Positions 9,618 through 18,967 of a stretch of DNA of 64,000 bases are shown here, piece by piece. Position 1 is the first letter of the stretch, and each line of letters starts with the position of its first letter. Both the position numbers and the translations under genes were made by a program. The DNA comes from Microbacterium sp. 2FI. GTDB lineage: Bacteria > Actinomycetota > Actinomycetes > Actinomycetales > Microbacteriaceae. Where the stretch lies: contig NZ_SCMR01000002.1 of the NCBI RefSeq assembly GCF_005502885.1, forward strand, positions 186,001 through 250,000, in the 5' to 3' direction. The notes beneath the pieces were generated by a model. It saw nothing but the letters and a program-made list of their open reading frames with translations, did no database searches and had not been told where the DNA came from.

Positions 9618-10484
9618 ATGCCCTCTCCGCTCCGCTTCGCCCGCGTGATGGTGACCGGTCTCCGCCAGAGCGTCGCGCGGACCCCCGCCGAAGTCGGACT
9701 CGCATACGAAGATGTCGGCTTCACCGCCACCGACGGCGTGGACCTGCGCGGCTGGTTCATTCCGGCCGGCACCGAACCCGCGCCGGCCGTCGTGTGGGTG
9801 CACGGGTGGCCGTGGAACCGGCTGGGCAACGTCGCCGGCGGCGTGCCGTGGCCCGACCGCGGGGTCGACCACCTGCCCGCGACGAAGGCCCTTCATGACG
9901 CGGGCTTCCATGTACTCATGTTCGACCTCGCCAACCACGGCGAGAGCGGGCGACGGCTGCCGTTGACCTTCGGCGTGCGCGAGGCGCGCGACTACGCCGG
10001 CGCGGTGGCGTATCTGCGATCACGGCCCGAGGTGGAACCGGACCGCATCGGCGCGATCGGGATGTCGGCGGGCGGGAGCACGATCCTCTACGGCACCGCC
10101 GCCTGCCAGCCGATCCGAGCCATGATCGCGATCCAGCCCACGACCGTATCCGTGTTCACCGGCAATATGGCCCGGTCTGCGTTCGGTCGCATCGGTCCGT
10201 TCCTCGCCCGGAGCATGTCGGCCGTGTACTGGCTCATGCGCGCTCCGGACCCCAGAGCCCATGATCCCGCGGCACCCGCACATGGCCTGGGCGACACGGT
10301 CGTCCAGTTCGTGCAGGGGACGGGCGACCAGTGGGGCGAGATGCCAGACGTCGAGCGCATGTCCGCGGCGACGCCTCACTCACTCGGCGTCATCGCGTAC
10401 CCGTCCGAGGAGCGCTACGGGGGCTACCAGTACATCGACACCCACAAGGACGACATCGTCGGCTTCTTCCGCGCGCACCTGTGA
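9618..10484 (+). CDS. Alpha/beta hydrolase, second of a tandem pair
   Basis: The 288-aa paralogue of the preceding gene keeps the same blocks: LRGWFIPAGTE, WVHGWPWNRLGN, HDAGFHVLMFDLANHGESG, the elbow GMSAGGS, and VQFVQGTGDQWGE. By eye about half the residues match. The C-terminus differs and carries a His (YIDTHKDDIVGFF) where the first copy has none. It is the last gene of the plus-strand operon; the convergent 477-aa gene ends 13 bases downstream. A ribosome site AAAGGAC precedes the ATG. The tandem copy suggests divergence to two related substrates or two steps, which is inference. Confidence 0.75.
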   Translation: MPSPLRFARVMVTGLRQSVARTPAEVGLAYEDVGFTATDGVDLRGWFIPAGTEPAPAVVWVHGWPWNRLGNVAGGVPWPDRGVDHLPATKALHDAGFHVLMFDLANHGESGRRLPLTFGVREARDYAGAVAYLRSRPEVEPDRIGAIGMSAGGSTILYGTAACQPIRAMIAIQPTTVSVFTGNMARSAFGRIGPFLARSMSAVYWLMRAPDPRAHDPAAPAHGLGDTVVQFVQGTGDQWGEMPDVERMSAATPHSLGVIAYPSEERYGGYQYIDTHKDDIVGFFRAHL

Positions 10485-10497
10485 GGGGCGCCGGCGC

Positions 10498-11931
10498 TCA
10501 GCCGTGCCACAGCCCGTCGTGGGCGCGCTGGCGGGTGTACTGCGCCGGGTCGAACATGCGGTCGTAGTACTCCATCTCGAGATGCGAGAACTGCAGCCAC
10601 ATGCCGGGGGTGTAGAACGCATCGACGTGCGCCGGGAACCGGCCGTAGGTGTCCCAGATGTAGTTGCAGATCTCCTTCGTGTAGGCGATCTCGTCGGCAC
10701 CGAATCGCGTCCCCTTCTCGAGGAACGCCCGAGCGTCGTCCCGGTTGCGGTACGAGCGAGCGAAGACGTCCTCGTTGCCGTAGGCGGCTCCGTCGGCGCT
10801 GTACTTCGACTCCACGACGCGATCGACCGCCTCGTCCATCGACGAGACGTACGGGGGCGTCAGCCCTTCGAGGATGCCGTCGATGCCCACCGGGTTGGCC
10901 TGGGATGCCGGGATGGGCGGCCAGTTGCGGTGCTTCTTCGGCTCCTGCAGGCGGAAGCCGAGACCGTGCCACCCCTTCGCGTCGTCCTGCTGCCAGATGT
11001 ACGGGGGGAACACCGAGCCGTGGATCCACCCGCCGAGGCCCATCGACTGACCGAGCAGCATGAGGTTCTGGAAGTAGAAGAACGCCTCGTAGTCGGTGCG
11101 CATCGCAGCCGCGAAGGCCAGCGGCACCTGGCTCTTGGGGCTCACGTAGCCGCTGCGCACGCGGGAGAGACCGCCGATCGGGTGGTAGGGGATCTTCGGC
11201 GAGATCCCCAGCGAGCTGCCGAACTTCGCGAGCCATTCGACGACGTTCTGGGGGTGGAAGCTGCGCCAGTCGTCGAGGAAGAGCGGCCGCATTCCGCCGG
11301 GCTCGGTGAGCAGGATCAGGATCGCGTTGATGTACTGCCACGTGCAGTCCACGACCGGGAAGAACAGTGTCGTGCCCGGGGCGTTGGAGGCCTGGTTGTT
11401 CCAACCCAGGTAGTACGGCCACTCGCGCGGGAAGTCGAGGCGCCGGTCGGACACCCGCACGATGCACTCGTCGGCCGCGCCGATCCAGTCGGCCTCCGAC
11501 CAGTCGCCCCACTTCGGCGGCAGATCGCGCAGGAGTTCCAGCGCCCGCGTGCCGCTGGGCGCGCGCAGCAGGAAGATGCCGTCGTCGTTGATCATGAAGA
11601 AGTGCGTCGCCTGCGCGTTGTCGGCGCTGCTGCCCGTCCTCGCCATGATGTTGAGGAACGGCGTGCCCAGTTCGTTCATGCCGTTCGTCTCGACCAGGGG
11701 GCCGTCGTGGGTCGTGACGCCCGTGATGCCGGTGACGCACGTGACGAGGATCGCCTCCTCGAGCTTGCTCAGCGGCGCCGGAGCATTGTGGCTCTCGTGG
11801 CTGAGCGGGCCGGCATTGACCGAGAACCCCCGTGGGATGCGGCGCGTGCGCCGCTCGGTGAGGGCGGAGAGGAACGGATAGCCGGCGAGATCGGCGAGCG
11901 CGGGGTGCGGGCCGGGATCAGCATTCGTCAT
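10498..11931 (-). CDS. Conserved protein of unknown function, 477 aa
   Basis: I do not recognise this family with confidence. The protein is soluble, with no signal peptide or membrane segment, and is rich in Trp and aromatic residues. Near the N-terminus it has RRTRRIPRGF and a PLSKLEEAILV helix, then RTGSSADNAQATHFFMIND. This faintly recalls the N-terminal part of nitroreductase-like flavoproteins, but I would not assign it. The start is well set by AGGAG six bases before the ATG. It follows the 359-aa hydrolase gene by 28 bases and is probably co-transcribed with it. Its codon use matches its surroundings. Its position next to the dioxygenase-P450 operon suggests a part in the same process. 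Confidence 0.7.
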   Translation of the reverse strand: MTNADPGPHPALADLAGYPFLSALTERRTRRIPRGFSVNAGPLSHESHNAPAPLSKLEEAILVTCVTGITGVTTHDGPLVETNGMNELGTPFLNIMARTGSSADNAQATHFFMINDDGIFLLRAPSGTRALELLRDLPPKWGDWSEADWIGAADECIVRVSDRRLDFPREWPYYLGWNNQASNAPGTTLFFPVVDCTWQYINAILILLTEPGGMRPLFLDDWRSFHPQNVVEWLAKFGSSLGISPKIPYHPIGGLSRVRSGYVSPKSQVPLAFAAAMRTDYEAFFYFQNLMLLGQSMGLGGWIHGSVFPPYIWQQDDAKGWHGLGFRLQEPKKHRNWPPIPASQANPVGIDGILEGLTPPYVSSMDEAVDRVVESKYSADGAAYGNEDVFARSYRNRDDARAFLEKGTRFGADEIAYTKEICNYIWDTYGRFPAHVDAFYTPGMWLQFSHLEMEYYDRMFDPAQYTRQRAHDGLWHG

Positions 11932-11959
11932 TCATCGCTCCTGGTTTCTCGGTGTGCGG

Positions 11960-13039
11960 TCAGTTGTAGAGGTCGAGCTGGGCCGTGACGACGGGGTAGA
12001 CGTCGCGCGCGGCATCCATCCCGATGAAGCAGTCCATGTGGGAGTAGCCGGGGATCACGTGGCGCGAGTACAGCTCAGGACCGTTCGCCTCACGGAGGAA
12101 TTCATACGTCAGAGCGCTGCCCTCCGGCAGGAACAGGCGGTTGTTCTCGCCGTGGAGGAACGCGATCGGCACGCGAAGCCCGTCGGTCCCGTCGAGGTAG
12201 TCGTGCTCGCCGTCCATGCTCACCGCGTGGTTCTCGCGCAGCATCTTCGTGATCTGGCGCAGCGTCGTCATGTTCGCGACGCCGAACGCCTCTTCGATGT
12301 GCTCGTGGGTGGCGTCGTTGAGGCGATCGTGGTCGTACACCTCGCCGTACATGAACATCACGCGTCGGCAGAAGGGGCTCTCGCAGGGCTCATCGCCCGA
12401 CGGATAGATCGCGAGCGCCTGGTCGTAGAGCGACTCGAACCAGGAGGGGTCTTCGTCGATCTCGGTCGTGAGCGTGTCGATGCCGAGCGCCTGGATGATG
12501 TTGCCCGCATAGATGCCGGCGCGCAGCTCGTTGAGGGTGCCGGCACGCGGGTGCAGCGTGAGCTGCGATGCCACCGCCGACCGCACGCCCGACAGCCCGA
12601 GGCTCAGCGCCATGAGCATCGTGAGCGAGCCGACGCAGTGCGCCATGATCTGCACGGAATCGGCTCCGGTCTCGGCGCGGACCTTGTCGACGGCGGCCGG
12701 ATAGTCGTAGCGGGCGATGTCGTCGAGCGTGAACTGCGTGCTGCCGGAAGGGAGCGCCGGCGAGGCCCGGTAGTCGAGGACCCACACGTCGTAGCCGTGC
12801 TCGTAGAGATACTCCGGATAGTTCGTCTCGGTCGTGTCGATCGTGTACGCGAGCGCCGACGTTCCGAAGCCGGGGGAGAGGATCACGGGGCCTTTCGCTC
12901 CGCCCTCGAAGCGCGTGAGCCGCAGCGTCACGCCGTCGGCCGTCGGAAACTCGTAGATCGTCGGATCACCGCATCGGAGCGGCCGACGCTCGCGTTCCGG
13001 CGCGTCCGCCGTCGCCGTCGTGGTCTCGTCATCGCTCAT
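11960..13039 (-). CDS. Alpha/beta hydrolase with a Cys nucleophile position
   Basis: The 359-aa protein is related to the hydrolase at 1402-2448. It has VILSPGFGTSA at the oxyanion position, the elbow IMAHCVGSL with Cys in place of Ser, GENNRLFLP where a catalytic Asp motif is expected, and IPGYSHMDCFIG for the late His. It matches the C-terminal hydrolase half of GMC-hydrolase fusions. The N-terminal 35 residues are polar and Thr-rich. ATG at 13039 was chosen over far longer antisense extensions into thrS; a GGGGGT stretch precedes it. It is the first gene of a minus-strand pair with the 477-aa unknown and is divergent from thrS. Having two Cys-type hydrolases flank the cluster suggests related substrates. 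Confidence 0.75.
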   Translation of the reverse strand: MSDDETTTATADAPERERRPLRCGDPTIYEFPTADGVTLRLTRFEGGAKGPVILSPGFGTSALAYTIDTTETNYPEYLYEHGYDVWVLDYRASPALPSGSTQFTLDDIARYDYPAAVDKVRAETGADSVQIMAHCVGSLTMLMALSLGLSGVRSAVASQLTLHPRAGTLNELRAGIYAGNIIQALGIDTLTTEIDEDPSWFESLYDQALAIYPSGDEPCESPFCRRVMFMYGEVYDHDRLNDATHEHIEEAFGVANMTTLRQITKMLRENHAVSMDGEHDYLDGTDGLRVPIAFLHGENNRLFLPEGSALTYEFLREANGPELYSRHVIPGYSHMDCFIGMDAARDVYPVVTAQLDLYN

Positions 13040-13206
13040 CTCGACCCCCAGAGGTGGATGCCGTGCAGACTTCGTCGTGACGGGCGGGCCGCGTAGCTCG
13101 CGGGCGACGACGAGGTCAGCATATTGCCCGCGCGCTCGTTCGTCACGGAATTCTCGAGCGTGAAGTGGACCCCCTGATACGTGCGGCCGGGGGGTGAGCC
13201 GGAGGG

Positions 13207-13212
13207 TAGCCT
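13207..13212 (+). promoter_or_regulatory. Probable thrS -10 element
   Basis: TAGCCT lies about 30 bp before the GTG of thrS, leaving room for the CTGGAGAG ribosome site at 13230. No T-box core or other riboswitch hallmark was seen in the 204-bp gap. Confidence 0.4.
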
Positions 13213-13243
13213 GGATCCGAGCCCCTTCCTGGAGAGTTTTCCT

Positions 13244-15253
13244 GTGACCGACGTCGCCCTGCCGCCTGCCGTTTCGTTCCCCGCCGACGGCTTCGCCCTC
13301 TATCCCGACCGCTCCGTCGTCGCGCTGCGCGTGAACGGCGAGCTGAAGGACCTCGCCACCGTCGTGACGGAGTCCGATGCCGTCGAGCCGGTCACCGTCG
13401 ACAGCCCCGACGGGCTCGGCATCCTCCGCCACTCCACGGCGCATGTGCTGGCGCAGGCCGTCCAGCGGATCAATCCGCAGGCGAACCTGGGGATCGGCCC
13501 GCCGATCACCGACGGGTTCTACTACGACTTCGGCGTCGCCGAGCCCTTCACCCCCGAGGACCTCAAGGCGATCAAGAAGGAGATGGAGCGCATCGTCCGC
13601 GAGGGCCAGCGCTTCGTCCGCCGCGTGGTGACCGACGACGAGGCTCGCGCCGAGCTCGTCGACGAGCCGTTCAAGCTCGAGCTCATCGGTCTCAAGGGCG
13701 TGGGAGCGGATGCCGCCGAGGGCGCCTCCGTCGAGGTCGGCGCCGGCGAGCTGACGATCTACGACAACGTCGCGCGCGACGGCCAGACGGTGTGGAAGGA
13801 CCTGTGCCGCGGCCCCCACGTGCCGAGCACGCGCATGGTCGGCAACGGCTGGGATCTCACCCGCATCGCCGCCGCCTACTGGCGGGGGAGCGAGAAGAAC
13901 CCGCAGCTGCAGCGCATCTACGGCACCGCATGGCCCACGAAGGACGAGCTGCGCGCCTACCAGGAACGCCTCGCCGAGGCCGCGCGCCGCGACCACCGCA
14001 AGCTGGGCGTCGAGCTCGACCTGTTCTCGTTCCCCGACGAGATCGGTCCGGGGCTCTCGGTCTTCCACCCCAAGGGCGGGATCATCCGCTACGAGATCGA
14101 GCGCTACATGCGCGAGCAGCTCCTGGCGAACGGGTACGACGTCGTCAACACCCCCCACATCACCAAGGGCGACCTGTTCATGACGAGCGGGCATCTGCAG
14201 TGGTACGCCGACGGCATGTATCCGCCGATGCACCTCGACGCGATCACGGATGCCGAAGGCAACGTCACCCGTCAGGGCCAGGACTATTACCTGAAGCCGA
14301 TGAACTGCCCCTTCCACAACCTGATCTTCCGCTCGCGCGGGCGCAGCTACCGCGAGCTGCCGCTGCGGCTCAGCGAGTTCGGATCGGTGTACCGGTACGA
14401 GAAGAGCGGCACCCTGTCGGGTCTGACCCGCGTGCGGGGCATGACGCAGGACGACACGCACATCTACGTCACGCCCGACCAGGTCAAGGGCGAGCTCACC
14501 CACAGCCTCGAGTTCGTGCTGAAGGTGCTGCGCGACTACGGCCTGAACGACTTCTACCTGGAGCTGTCGACGAAGGAGCACGGAAACCCCAAGTTCCTCG
14601 GCTCCGACGAACTGTGGGATCGCGCCACCGAGACGCTGCGCGAGGTCGCCGAGGCATCTGGTCTCGAGCTCGTGCCCGATCCGGGCGGAGCGGCCTTCTA
14701 CGGGCCGAAGATCTCTGTGCAGGCGCGCGACGCGATCGGCCGCACGTGGCAGATGTCGACGATCCAGCTCGACTTCAACCAGCCCGAGCGCTTCGAGCTC
14801 GAGTACACCGGCCCCGACGGCGAGAAGCACCGGCCCGTCATGATCCACCGCGCGCTCTTCGGGTCGATCGAGCGCTTCTTCGCGATCCTGCTCGAGCACT
14901 ACGCCGGCGCGTTCCCGGTGTGGCTCGCGCCCGTGCAGGTCGTCGGCATCCCCGTCGCCGACGACTACGCCGACTACCTGGGCGAGGTCATCATGCAGCT
15001 GCGGGCGGCGGGAGTGCGAGCCGAGCTCGACGTGAGCGACGACCGCATGCAGAAGAAGATCCGCACGCACACGACGCAGAAGGTGCCGCTTCAGCTGATC
15101 GCGGGCGAGCAGGACCGCGCCGGCGGCACGGTGTCGTTCCGCTTCCGCGACGGCTCGCAGCAGAACGGCGTCCCCGTCGCCGACGCGGTGCGCCGCATCC
15201 GCGACGCGATCGCCGGTCGGGCGCTGGTGAACACCGCCGAGGACTTCGTATGA
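13244..15253 (+). CDS. thrS: Threonine--tRNA ligase
   Basis: The 669-aa class II synthetase attaches threonine to tRNA-Thr. It has a short, divergent N-terminal TGS region (about residues 13-60) and an editing-domain [10 protein letters not shown]. The catalytic core has the zinc-binding MNCPFHNLI, motif 2 around [13 protein letters not shown], and motif 3 [11 protein letters not shown]. The C-terminal anticodon-binding domain starts at [10 protein letters not shown]. The GTG start follows CTGGAGAG by about eight bases; longer in-frame starts lie in the promoter. It overlaps the HIT gene by four bases (ATGA), so the two form an operon. Confidence 0.97.
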   Translation: MTDVALPPAVSFPADGFALYPDRSVVALRVNGELKDLATVVTESDAVEPVTVDSPDGLGILRHSTAHVLAQAVQRINPQANLGIGPPITDGFYYDFGVAEPFTPEDLKAIKKEMERIVREGQRFVRRVVTDDEARAELVDEPFKLELIGLKGVGADAAEGASVEVGAGELTIYDNVARDGQTVWKDLCRGPHVPSTRMVGNGWDLTRIAAAYWRGSEKNPQLQRIYGTAWPTKDELRAYQERLAEAARRDHRKLGVELDLFSFPDEIGPGLSVFHPKGGIIRYEIERYMREQLLANGYDVVNTPHITKGDLFMTSGHLQWYADGMYPPMHLDAITDAEGNVTRQGQDYYLKPMNCPFHNLIFRSRGRSYRELPLRLSEFGSVYRYEKSGTLSGLTRVRGMTQDDTHIYVTPDQVKGELTHSLEFVLKVLRDYGLNDFYLELSTKEHGNPKFLGSDELWDRATETLREVAEASGLELVPDPGGAAFYGPKISVQARDAIGRTWQMSTIQLDFNQPERFELEYTGPDGEKHRPVMIHRALFGSIERFFAILLEHYAGAFPVWLAPVQVVGIPVADDYADYLGEVIMQLRAAGVRAELDVSDDRMQKKIRTHTTQKVPLQLIAGEQDRAGGTVSFRFRDGSQQNGVPVADAVRRIRDAIAGRALVNTAEDFV

Positions 15254-15798
15254 CGCAGGACCCCGATCCGGAGCTCGTCGACGCGGCGACGCTTCCCGGG
15301 GTTCCGGACGGCTTCCAGCGGCTGTGGACGCCGCACCGGATGGCCTACATCCAGGCGGGTCCCCAGCCGCTGCGCGACGAGTGCCCGTTCTGCGCGGCTC
15401 CCGAGAAGTCCGACGCGGATGGCCTCATCGTCGCGCGCGGCCGCACGGCGTATGCGCTCCTGAACCTCTTCCCCTACAACTCGGGGCACCTGCTGGTGTG
15501 TCCGTACCGCCACATCGCGACCTACGATCAGGCCACCGACGAGGAGGTGGCCGAGATCGGCGCCCTCACACAGCAGGCGATGCGGGTCCTCCGCACCGTG
15601 TCACGCTGCGACGGCTTCAACATCGGCATGAACCAGGGTGCGGTCGCCGGCGCGGGCGTCGACGAGCACCTTCATCAGCACGTCGTACCGCGGTGGTCCT
15701 CCGACGCGAACTTCTTCCCGATCATCGCCCGCACGAAGGCGCTGCCGCAGCTGCTCGGCGACGTGCGCGAGGCCGTCGCCGGCGCGTGGGGCGCCTGA
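15250..15798 (+). CDS. HIT-family hydrolase/AP4A phosphorylase-like
   Basis: This 182-aa HIT protein has the triad [12 protein letters not shown] (H-x-H-x-H) near residue 140 and a CPFC pair (about residues 45-48). The other half of its zinc site, as known in Fhit/Ap4A-type actinobacterial HIT proteins, would involve His residues. [19 protein letters not shown] is the typical HIT core. HIT proteins split dinucleoside polyphosphates or AMP-linked substrates. Pairing with thrS is common in actinobacteria and fits clearing of Ap4A made by synthetases, which is inference. Its stop is seven bases from the stop of the convergent pdxY. Confidence 0.9.
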   Translation: MTQDPDPELVDAATLPGVPDGFQRLWTPHRMAYIQAGPQPLRDECPFCAAPEKSDADGLIVARGRTAYALLNLFPYNSGHLLVCPYRHIATYDQATDEEVAEIGALTQQAMRVLRTVSRCDGFNIGMNQGAVAGAGVDEHLHQHVVPRWSSDANFFPIIARTKALPQLLGDVREAVAGAWGA

Positions 15799-15805
15799 GA
15801 GCGCC

Positions 15806-16657
15806 TCAGCGCACCTGCGTGACGGTGAACTGCATGCGGGGGTAGGCGTAGGCCTCCTGTGACTCGACCAGCTGCAGCTCGCGCTGCCCCGAGTCGTAGG
15901 TGTTCTGGAGGAGGTCGAAAACGCTCGAGGTGGTGCGGGCGAGCGCATCGGCGGCATCGCCGGTCGCCCGGTAGTGGGCGGTGAACAGCGCAGCCGTGAC
16001 GTCGCCCGAGCCGTTGGCCTTCATCGGGATGCGGGGCGTCCGCACGATCCAGGCGCCCGCGTCGTCGACGGCGAGCATCTCGATGGTGCCCTTCGGAGCG
16101 TCGGGGCGCTCGACACTCGTCACGAGCACCGTCCGCGGGCCCATCTCGCGCACGCGGTCGACCGACGCCAGTGTCGATTCCAGGTCGGCGGGCTCGGTTC
16201 CGGTGAGGAAGCCCAGTTCGAACTGGTTCGGCGTCACGATGTCTGCGTGCGGCACGACCCGCTCGCGCAGCAGCACCGGGATCGCCGGCGCGACGAAGCA
16301 CCCCGACTTCGCGTTTCCCATGACCGGGTCGCACGCGTAGACGGCACCCGGGTTGGCCGCTTTGACTCGAGCGACGGCATCCAGGATCACTTCTCCGATG
16401 CCCTCGCCGCCCTGGTAGCCCGACAGCACGACGTCGATCTCGCCGAGCACGCCGCGCTCCTCGATTCCCGTGATCACCTCACGCACGTCGTCGGGGGCGA
16501 TCAGAGGCCCACGCCACGCGCCGTAGCCGGTGTGATTGGAGAAGTTCACCGTGTACACCGGCAGCACCTCGACGCCGATGCGCTGGAGGGGGAAGACGGC
16601 GGCCGAGTTGCCCACGTGCCCGTACGCGACGGCGGACTGGATCGAGAGGATCTTCAC
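15806..16657 (-). CDS. pdxY: Pyridoxal kinase
   Basis: The 283-aa ribokinase-fold enzyme phosphorylates pyridoxal in vitamin B6 salvage. The N-terminus ILSIQSAVAYGHVGNSAAVFPLQ, the VNFSNHTGYGAWRG block, YACDPVMG and the late KANGSGDVTAALFTA anion-hole/catalytic-Asp motif are those of PdxY/PdxK. Its ATG overlaps the stop of the MocR-type regulator (ATGA), so regulator and kinase are one unit, transcribed divergently from the de novo genes pdxS-pdxT. The start is set by the conserved MKILSIQS. Confidence 0.95.
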   Translation of the reverse strand: MKILSIQSAVAYGHVGNSAAVFPLQRIGVEVLPVYTVNFSNHTGYGAWRGPLIAPDDVREVITGIEERGVLGEIDVVLSGYQGGEGIGEVILDAVARVKAANPGAVYACDPVMGNAKSGCFVAPAIPVLLRERVVPHADIVTPNQFELGFLTGTEPADLESTLASVDRVREMGPRTVLVTSVERPDAPKGTIEMLAVDDAGAWIVRTPRIPMKANGSGDVTAALFTAHYRATGDAADALARTTSSVFDLLQNTYDSGQRELQLVESQEAYAYPRMQFTVTQVR

Positions 16658-18000
16658 CGCTCGATCATGCCACGCGCGGCACGAGCGGCTTCGACGGCGG
16701 CCGCCACATCGGCCGCCAGCCGCTCGGCCTCGTCGTCGTCGAGATCGTGCACGGTCATGCGCAGGTGCCGCGCGGCGACGTCATCGGCCAGGACGAACTC
16801 GTCGCCCGGCCGTGCGAGCCAGCCGCGCCTCATGAGGTGCGGCATCACGGCACGCGCGGAGACCGGGAGGGGCACCCAGATGCTCAGGCCGTCGCCGGCA
16901 TCCGTCTCGAGGCCCTTCGCCGTGAGGCGCCCCGCGAAGGCGGCGTTGCGCTCGGCGTAATGGGATGCCGCAGCCCGGATCCCGGCGGTCACCTCGGCGT
17001 CGGCCACGAGCGCGTACGTGAGCCGCTGCAGCAGGTGGCTCACCCAGGTCGTGCCGGGGCTCAGCCTCATCGCCAGTCGCTCCGCCGTCGCCGGATCCGA
17101 TGCGGTGAGCGCGAGGCACATGTCGGGCCCGAGGAACTTCGACACCGATCGCACGAGGGCCCAGCGGCGGTGTGCGGGTCCGATGACCGAGTGGTGGGGG
17201 CGCGACGAGAGCATCGAGAAATGGTCGTCCTCGATGACGAGCACATACGGATGCTGCGCCAGCACCTCTCGGAGCGCGAGAGCGCGCTCGGCGCTGAGGC
17301 TCGCCCCGGTCGGGTTCTGCGCGCGGGGTGTGCAGACCACCGCGCGGACGCCGGCCTCGAGAGCCGTCCGCAGCCCGGCCACCGTCATTCCCTCGGCGTC
17401 GACGGGCACCGGCACCGTGCGATAGCCGCCGAGCCGCACGATGTTCATGCTCGAGAGGAAGCAGGGGTCTTCGAGGGCAACGGCGTCGTCACGCGTGAGC
17501 GCCTGCGCAAGAAGCCTCTCGATGGCGTCGGACGCGCCGCTGGTCACCGTCAGTCGCAGATCCAGTGCCGGATCCACCGCATCGCGCATCCAGTCGCCCG
17601 CCCAGCGCTCGAGATCGCGGTCGATCACGGGCTCGCCGTACAGCACCGGTCGACCCACCATGGCGGTGAGCGCGGCCGACGGATCGGGGATGAGGTCGGG
17701 GTCGGGATTGCCCGTTCCGACGTCGCGCAGCACCGTGTCGGGGGAGTAACCCTCTTGCGCGATCGGATCAGGATCGGCGATCCGCGTGCCGCCGCGCCCG
17801 TTGGAGCTGACGAAACCCGCCTGGGCGAGGTGTCGGTACGCAGCCATGACGGTGTTGCGATTTACCCCGAGGCGCTCGGCGAGCGTGCGCACTGGGGGGA
17901 GCGCCTCGCCGGGCAGGAGCATGCCGCGGTCGCGCAGCTCACGCACGCTCTCGGCGATCTCGGCGGCCGTGGCCCCCGCGATCTCGGTGTGCAGCGTCAT
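16654..18000 (-). CDS. pdxR: MocR/GntR-type transcriptional regulator, PdxR-like
   Basis: The 448-aa protein has an N-terminal winged-helix GntR domain (about residues 10-75, with LAERLGVNRNTVMAAYRHL as recognition region). A fold-type I aminotransferase-like domain follows, with TSGASDAIERLL, PRAQNPTGASLS, and a Lys in SVSKFLGPD for PLP. MocR proteins sense PLP; PdxR members activate pdxST and often repress themselves. Its place between pdxY and the divergent pdxS supports this. Two ATGs stand in tandem; the second (18000) is better spaced from GGGAGG. The intergenic palindrome at 18044 is a likely binding site. Confidence 0.88.
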   Translation of the reverse strand: MTLHTEIAGATAAEIAESVRELRDRGMLLPGEALPPVRTLAERLGVNRNTVMAAYRHLAQAGFVSSNGRGGTRIADPDPIAQEGYSPDTVLRDVGTGNPDPDLIPDPSAALTAMVGRPVLYGEPVIDRDLERWAGDWMRDAVDPALDLRLTVTSGASDAIERLLAQALTRDDAVALEDPCFLSSMNIVRLGGYRTVPVPVDAEGMTVAGLRTALEAGVRAVVCTPRAQNPTGASLSAERALALREVLAQHPYVLVIEDDHFSMLSSRPHHSVIGPAHRRWALVRSVSKFLGPDMCLALTASDPATAERLAMRLSPGTTWVSHLLQRLTYALVADAEVTAGIRAAASHYAERNAAFAGRLTAKGLETDAGDGLSIWVPLPVSARAVMPHLMRRGWLARPGDEFVLADDVAARHLRMTVHDLDDDEAERLAADVAAAVEAARAARGMIER

Positions 18001-18043
18001 CATCGCCTCCCGGCGCGAGTCTACGTGGTGGTACATGCTACGG

Positions 18044-18059
18044 TTTGACCTAGGTCAAA
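18044..18059. promoter_or_regulatory. Perfect 16-bp palindrome between pdxR and pdxS
   Basis: TTTGACCTAGGTCAAA is its own reverse complement. It lies in the 72-bp divergent gap, 13 bp before the pdxS ATG and 43 bp before pdxR. Each arm contains TTGACC, which is also a good -35 hexamer, so the site may act as operator, -35, or both. Two CTACG repeats lie beside it. Confidence 0.55.
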
Positions 18060-18072
18060 AAAGGAGTCACGC

Positions 18073-18963
18073 ATGTCCACGTCCACCACCGGTTCCTCGC
18101 GCGTCAAGCGCGGCCTTGCAGAGATGCTCAAGGGCGGCGTCATCATGGACGTCGTCACCGTCGAGCAGGCCAAGATCGCCGAAGACGCCGGCGCTGTCGC
18201 CGTCATGGCGCTCGAGCGGGTGCCCGCCGACATCCGGGCCCAGGGCGGCGTGTCGCGCATGAGCGACCCCGACATGATCGACGGCATCATCGCCGCCGTC
18301 TCCATCCCCGTCATGGCGAAGGCGCGTATCGGCCACTTCGTCGAGGCGCAGGTGCTGCAGGAGCTCGGCGTCGACTACATCGACGAGTCCGAGGTGCTCT
18401 CGCCGGCGGACTACGTCAACCACATCGACAAGTGGGGCTACACCGTGCCGTTCGTGTGCGGTGCCACGAACCTCGGCGAGGCCCTCCGTCGCATCAACGA
18501 GGGCGCCGCGATGATCCGCTCGAAGGGCGAGGCCGGCACCGGAGACGTCTCCGAGGCCACCAAGCACATCCGCAAGATCACCAGCGAGATCAACGTGCTG
18601 CGGTCGATGACCAAGGACGAGCTCTATGTCGCCGCGAAGGAGTTGCAGGCGCCCTACGAGCTCGTCGCCGAGATCGCGGAGACCGGCAAGCTTCCCGTCG
18701 TGCTCTTCGTCGCCGGCGGTGTGGCGACCCCCGCCGACGCCGCGATGATGATGCAGCTCGGTGCCGACGGCGTCTTCGTCGGCTCGGGCATCTTCAAGTC
18801 GGGCAACCCCGCCGAGCGCGCCGCCGCCATCGTCAAGGCCACGACGTTCTACGACGACGCGAAGGTGATCGCCGACGTGTCGCGGGGCCTCGGCGAAGCC
18901 ATGGTCGGCATCAATGTGTCCGACCTCCCGGCCCCGCACCGCCTCGCCGAGCGCGGCTGGTAG
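18073..18963 (+). CDS. pdxS: PLP synthase subunit PdxS
   Basis: The 296-aa (beta/alpha)8 lyase makes pyridoxal 5'-phosphate from ribose 5-phosphate, glyceraldehyde 3-phosphate and ammonia supplied by PdxT. The sequence has [20 protein letters not shown], the catalytic Lys of [20 protein letters not shown], and the [13 protein letters not shown] phosphate-binding stretch. It is full length for the family. AAGGAG precedes the ATG by seven bases. pdxT follows after four bases. Activation by the divergent PdxR-like regulator is likely. Confidence 0.98.
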   Translation: MSTSTTGSSRVKRGLAEMLKGGVIMDVVTVEQAKIAEDAGAVAVMALERVPADIRAQGGVSRMSDPDMIDGIIAAVSIPVMAKARIGHFVEAQVLQELGVDYIDESEVLSPADYVNHIDKWGYTVPFVCGATNLGEALRRINEGAAMIRSKGEAGTGDVSEATKHIRKITSEINVLRSMTKDELYVAAKELQAPYELVAEIAETGKLPVVLFVAGGVATPADAAMMMQLGADGVFVGSGIFKSGNPAERAAAIVKATTFYDDAKVIADVSRGLGEAMVGINVSDLPAPHRLAERGW

Positions 18964-18967
18964 CAGC

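Noticed and set aside
13040..13243. T-box riboswitch upstream of thrS
   Set aside because: No T-box core sequence or antiterminator could be recognised in the gap.
11960..15070. A 1036-codon minus-strand open frame running over thrS
   Set aside because: The portion beyond 13039 is antisense to thrS, which is unmistakable on the plus strand.
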